The notes under the pieces: generated by a model
Told to the model about the DNA's origin: nothing
The model's input: only the letters and a program-made list of their open reading frames with translations
Databases searched by the model: none
Shown here: piece by piece, positions 6,067 through 9,454 of the stretch
How positions within the stretch are numbered: position 1 is the first letter of the stretch
Layout: every line of letters begins with the position of its first letter
Program-made: the position numbers and the translations under genes
Source of the DNA: Clostridia bacterium
Lineage (GTDB): Bacteria; Bacillota; Clostridia; Oscillospirales; CAG-272
Assembly: GCA_900768535.1 (NCBI GenBank)
Contig: CAAGDE010000143.1
Location: 1-9,454 of the forward strand
Length of the DNA: 9,454 nucleotides
Direction of reading: 5' to 3'

Positions 6067-8697
6067 TTATTTCAGCATCCCCGCGAGGATGTCCTTTGCT
6101 GCGGCGAGGGCATCCGCTGTTTTGTCGGTGTCCTTTCCGCCTGCCATGGCGCTGTCGGGGCGTCCGCCGCCCTTGCCGCCGACCGCTGCCGCAATGGCAC
6201 CGACCAGCTTGCCTGCGTGCGCGCCTGCCGCGACTGCGGCTTTCCCGGCAACCGCCAGGAGCTGGACGCCATCCGGCTTCCGCATGGCAAGCACGGCAAC
6301 CGCGTCATCCTCCCGCGCCTTGATCTCGTCGCCGAGACTCCGGAGCGCATCGGGGGCGATCTCTCCGAGATCCGCCGTGACCAGTCTGACCGCGCCGACC
6401 GGAACCGCGCCGGCAAGCAGGCTGTCCAATTTCGAGCCTGCCAGCTTTGCGTTCAGTCCGTCAATCTCCTTCTTTGCCGCCGACAGCTCGGAGAGCACCT
6501 GTGCCGCGCGCTGGGGGATATCCGCAACCTTCTGCGCCTTGAGCGCCTTTGCCGCGCCCCGGAGCAGGGTGTCTTTTTCGGCAAGCAGGGTGAGAATCCC
6601 CTCCCCTGTGACCGCCTCAATCCGGCGCACGCCTGCCGCGACCGATGCCTCGGACAGGATTTTGAACATTCCGATCTTTGCCGTGTTGTCCAGGTGCGTA
6701 CCGCCGCAGAGCTCGATGGAATGTCCGCCCATGCGCACCACGCGGACGGTCTTTCCGTACTTCTCTCCGAACAGTGCCATGGCGCCGAGCTTCTTTGCTT
6801 CGTCAATCGGCATTTCTGTCATGCTTCCGGGCTGTGCCGCGAAGATGTCCGCATTGACCAGCGCCTCGACCTGTGCCAGCTCGTCCGGCGTCATCGCCGC
6901 GAAGTGCGTGAAGTCGAAGCGGCAGACCGTGTCGGACACATAGGAGCCCGCCTGCTCCACGTGGCTGCCCAGCACCCGCCGCAGGGCGCTCTGGAGCAGA
7001 TGGCACGCCGAGTGATTGCGCATGATTGCCATTCTGCGGTGCGCATCGACCGCCGCCGTGACGGTGTCGCCCTTTTTCAGGATGCCGTCTGCAACCGTGC
7101 AGAGGTGGATATACACGCCGTCACTCTTTTTGGTGTCGGTCACGTTCAGCACGGTTTTCCCGACCGTCAGGGTTCCGGTGTCGCCGACCTGACCGCCGCC
7201 CTCGCCGTAGAACGGGGTGCGATCCAAAATCACCGAGCACTCGCCCTCGGAGATTTCGTCCGCGTTCATGCCGTCCGCAAGGATTGCCAGCACCCTGCCC
7301 TCGTCCTCCAGCTTCTCATAGCCGGTGAACACCGTTTTATCCAGTCCTTTGATGAGACTTCCTGTCGCGTTCGACCATCCGGAAATATTCGCTCTCGCCT
7401 CTCTTGCGCGCACCTTCTGCGCCTTCATCAGCTCGTCAAATTTCGCGTCGTCCAGCGCCAGTCCCGCCTCCCCGGCGATCTCGCGCGTCAGGTCAATCGG
7501 GAAGCCGAAGGTATCGTACAGCCGGAACACATCCTCGCCGGAGAGCTGCTTTTCCCCGGCCTTCTTCGCGTCCTCGATCATGCCGGAAAGGATCGACAGC
7601 CCCGCGTCAACGGTCGCGTCAAAGCGCTCCTCCTCCATGGCAATGACCTTGAGGATATAGCCGCGCTTCTCGTCCAGCTCCGGATAGGCGCGGTCGGATT
7701 CTCCGATGGCAATCTCGCACAGCTCCGGCAGAAAGGAGCGGTTGATGCCCAGCAGCTTGCCGTGGCGGCAGGCGCGGCGCAGAATGCGGCGCAGGACATA
7801 GCCCCTGCCCTCGTTGGAGGGGATGACGCCGTCCGAAATCATGAACATGGCGGAGCGGATGTGGTCGGTGACCACGCGGATGGAAATGTCGGTCGCCGCA
7901 TCCCTGCCGTAGGTCTTACCCGCAATCGCGCAGACCGCGTCCAGCACCTTGCGGATGGAATCGACCTCAAACATATTGTCCACGCCCTGCATCACGCACG
8001 CCAGGCGCTCCAGTCCCATGCCGGTGTCGATGTTCTTCTGCTTCAGCTCGGTATACGTGCCGTCACCCATGTTGTTGAACTGCGAGAACACGTTGTTCCA
8101 GATCTCCATATAGCGGTCGCAGTCGCACCCCGGCTTGCAGTCGGGGGAGCCGCAGCCGTACTTCTCGCCGCGGTCAAAATAAATCTCCGAGCAAGGTCCG
8201 CAGGGACCGGTGCCGTGCTCCCAGAAGTTGTCCGCCTTCCCCAGCCGGACCACGTGCGCGGGGTTGACGCCGACCTTGTCCACCCAGATGCGGTACGCCT
8301 CGTCGTCCTCCTCGTAAATGGAGGGCCACAGCAAATCAGCCGGGATTTCCAGCGTTTCTGTCAGGAATTCCCACGCCCACGGAATCGCCTGCTCCTTGAA
8401 ATAATCGCCGAAGGAGAAATTGCCCAGCATTTCAAAGAACGTGCCGTGCCGCGCCGTATGCCCCACGCGCTCCAGGTCGGGGGTGCGGATGCACTTCTGA
8501 CAGGTGGTGACGCGGTGGCACGGCGGCTCCTCCTCGCCGGTAAAGTACTTTTTCATCGGCGCCATGCCGGAATTGATCAGGAGCAGGGATTTGTCATTGA
8601 TCGGTACCAGCGGAAACGACGGCAGCCGCAGATGCCCCTTTGATTCAAAGAACGCGAGATATTTCTCCCGCAGATCGTTGAGCGATGTCCATTTCAT
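6067..8697 (-). CDS. alaS: Alanyl-tRNA synthetase
   Basis: AlaRS charges tRNA-Ala with alanine in the cytoplasm and hydrolyses mischarged Ser- and Gly-tRNA-Ala. The 876-residue product matches the usual bacterial length of about 875. Class II motifs occur near the N-terminus (FFESKGH; TARHGTFFEMLGNFSFGDYF for motif 2; GMGLERL for motif 3). The editing domain holds HSACH (H562, H566) and CGGTH (C664, H668), the conserved zinc-binding set, at nearly the same positions as in E. coli. The C-terminal DHHA1-type domain carries GGKGGGRPD near the end. A CGSPDCKPGCDCD loop lies in the catalytic region. ATG 8697 is chosen because AAAGGA lies 9 nt upstream and the product begins at the canonical MKWTSLNDLR; the upstream in-frame ATGs at 8715 and 8775 only add non-homologous residues. 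It appears to be a single-gene unit with its own promoter and terminator. Confidence 0.98.
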   Translation of the reverse strand: MKWTSLNDLREKYLAFFESKGHLRLPSFPLVPINDKSLLLINSGMAPMKKYFTGEEEPPCHRVTTCQKCIRTPDLERVGHTARHGTFFEMLGNFSFGDYFKEQAIPWAWEFLTETLEIPADLLWPSIYEEDDEAYRIWVDKVGVNPAHVVRLGKADNFWEHGTGPCGPCSEIYFDRGEKYGCGSPDCKPGCDCDRYMEIWNNVFSQFNNMGDGTYTELKQKNIDTGMGLERLACVMQGVDNMFEVDSIRKVLDAVCAIAGKTYGRDAATDISIRVVTDHIRSAMFMISDGVIPSNEGRGYVLRRILRRACRHGKLLGINRSFLPELCEIAIGESDRAYPELDEKRGYILKVIAMEEERFDATVDAGLSILSGMIEDAKKAGEKQLSGEDVFRLYDTFGFPIDLTREIAGEAGLALDDAKFDELMKAQKVRAREARANISGWSNATGSLIKGLDKTVFTGYEKLEDEGRVLAILADGMNADEISEGECSVILDRTPFYGEGGGQVGDTGTLTVGKTVLNVTDTKKSDGVYIHLCTVADGILKKGDTVTAAVDAHRRMAIMRNHSACHLLQSALRRVLGSHVEQAGSYVSDTVCRFDFTHFAAMTPDELAQVEALVNADIFAAQPGSMTEMPIDEAKKLGAMALFGEKYGKTVRVVRMGGHSIELCGGTHLDNTAKIGMFKILSEASVAAGVRRIEAVTGEGILTLLAEKDTLLRGAAKALKAQKVADIPQRAAQVLSELSAAKKEIDGLNAKLAGSKLDSLLAGAVPVGAVRLVTADLGEIAPDALRSLGDEIKAREDDAVAVLAMRKPDGVQLLAVAGKAAVAAGAHAGKLVGAIAAAVGGKGGGRPDSAMAGGKDTDKTADALAAAKDILAGMLK

Positions 8698-8746
8698 GGA
8701 AAAACGTCCTTTCATGTTCACTTCACGAAAAATTACAGATAAAGAT

Positions 8747-8775
8747 AGTATAGCACATTTTGCCGCACTTGTCAA
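8747..8775 (-). promoter_or_regulatory. Sigma-A promoter of alaS
   Basis: TTGACA (8770-8775) and TATACT (8747-8752) are separated by exactly 17 bp on the minus strand, with TGC just before the -10. The start would be near 8740, giving a leader of only about 43 nt. That is too short for a T-box riboswitch, the usual control of many Firmicutes aminoacyl-tRNA synthetase genes. Confidence 0.85.
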
Positions 8776-8814
8776 CCGTTTTCCCGCAAAATCCTCCGGA
8801 TCGGGGGTGGGAGG

Positions 8815-8948
8815 GCGTTATGTGGTGCCTCGGGGCAATGGAGATCCCGCCTGCTGGCGCCCCGCTTGGGGCGGGGTTCGCTGTGCGGCGTTGGTTGGTG
8901 GTCGCGCGTGATTTTTGGTGGGTGGTGCCGCTTCGCTCAGGATGACAC
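8815..8948 (+). repeat. GC-rich repeat copy R1
   Basis: This is the first of three related copies. It starts at GCGTTATGTGG, includes GGAGATCCCGCCTGC, an inverted CGCCCC-GCTT-GGGGCG hairpin and GGTGCCGCTTCGCTC, and ends at AGGATGACAC. It starts about 40 bp upstream of the alaS -35. No reading frame in it resembles a protein. Confidence 0.75.
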
Positions 8949-9152
8949 GGTAGGGCGCCGGGGCGTGTGGCCAAAAACATAATGCCGTATCAGTTAGAAA
9001 TGAAAAATGTTGAATCGGTTGAAAAGGTAGGATGCCGTATCGGTCAGGAAAATAAAATGCCAAGTCTGCAAAAAACAAACCGCCATATCATTCAGTTTGA
9101 CTGTGCTATCTTTTACACCAAACATATATGGTACCGCGCCCCTGTAACCCAC
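8949..9152. other. AT-rich spacer with decaying direct repeats
   Basis: No gene is seen. ATGCCGTATC occurs at 8982 and 9032, and the 28 bases starting at each share 22 positions. A weaker third version (CCGCCATATC) starts at 9080. The spacing is therefore about 50 bp. Composition is much richer in A than in the flanking repeats. Short open frames here have no ribosome site or recognisable product. Confidence 0.45.
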
Positions 9153-9290
9153 GTGTCATCCTGAGCGAAGCGGCACACCGGGTGCAACGGCGAGCGCGAC
9201 AACCAAACATTGCCGCGCAGTCGAACCCCGCCCCCCCTGGCGGGGCGCCGGCAGGCGGGATCTCCGTTGCTTGAACGTACCGCGTAACGC
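9153..9290 (-). repeat. GC-rich repeat copy R2 (inverted)
   Basis: This copy is in the opposite orientation to R1 and R3. It opens with GTGTCATCCTGAGCGAAGCG, the complement of the R1 end, contains GGCGGGATCTCCG, the complement of the shared core, and ends at GTACCGCGTAACGC. It is more diverged from R1 and R3 than they are from each other. Confidence 0.7.
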
Positions 9291-9329
9291 ACACCGCCCG
9301 CCGGGGACGCGGACGCAAGGCGGTGCGTG

Positions 9330-9454
9330 GCGTTGTGTGGTACCTCTCAGCAATGGAGATCCCGCCTGCTGGCGCCCCGCTTGGGGCGGGGTTCGACTGT
9401 GCGGCAATGGTTGGTGGGAGCGCGTGATTCTTGGCGGGTGGTGCCGCTTCGCTC
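9330..9454 (+). repeat. GC-rich repeat copy R3, cut by window end
   Basis: This copy lies 515 bp from R1 in the same orientation and is closely similar over its whole visible length, sharing the GGAGATCCCGCCTGC core, the GC-rich hairpin and the final GGTGCCGCTTCGCTC, at which the window ends. Confidence 0.75.

Noticed and set aside
6034..8643. 869-codon open frame antisense to alaS
   Set aside because: It is composition-driven like the previous one; alaS on the other strand explains the region completely.
8818..9164. Small open frames in the alaS upstream region
   Set aside because: They run through R1, the spacer and R2 without ribosome sites, and their products mirror the repeat sequence.
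8815..9454. CRISPR array from the repeated units
   Set aside because: Repeats are about 135 bp, alternate in orientation and have unequal spacers; there are no cas genes.

Overview
The window looks like chromosomal DNA of an endospore-forming, high-GC member of the Firmicutes, most likely a gut clostridium of the Oscillospiraceae/Ruminococcaceae type. Three things point there: a full-length spoIIE (a sporulation phosphatase found only in endospore formers), sigma-A-like promoters with strong AGGAGG-type ribosome sites, and GC-rich intergenic repeats of a kind common in these genomes. The genus cannot be fixed from the sequence alone.

Layout. (1) 1-132: palindromic non-coding DNA, including hairpins that probably end the first gene. 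(2) 133-615, minus: a SLOG/YpsA-like protein with a TTG start. (3) 616-938: the divergent control region between it and spoIIE, with an extended -10 promoter on each side, candidate Spo0A boxes and an AT-rich palindrome. (4) 939-3401, plus: spoIIE, closed by a 16-bp hairpin terminator. (5) 3402-3800: no gene, but a MITE-like inverted repeat and a second terminator-like hairpin. (6) 3801-5960, minus: a three-gene cassette of lower GC, read from a consensus promoter (TTGACA, 17 bp, TATGAT). Its first gene encodes a secreted papain-fold-like cysteine hydrolase with a Cys/His-rich tail. It is followed at once by two tandem paralogous lipoproteins. (7) 6020-8775, minus: alaS, complete, with its own consensus promoter and terminator. 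(8) 8776-9454: no gene, but three copies of a roughly 135-bp GC-rich repeat in alternating orientation around an AT-rich spacer.

How the genes work together. spoIIE and alaS are core genes and do not depend on each other. The part that looks accessory, and that I do not recognise as a described system, is the hydrolase plus lipoprotein-pair cassette. All three products are predicted to be exported, the genes are packed as an operon, and base composition differs from the flanks (42% GC in 5221-5280, 50% in 4021-4080, against 73% in 2641-2700). The 5' leader of the operon is repeated in front of the last lipoprotein gene. This suggests that an older tandem array of leader-plus-lipoprotein units was later invaded by the hydrolase gene.

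The very long reading frames antisense to spoIIE and alaS are by-products of GC-rich codon use and are not annotated.
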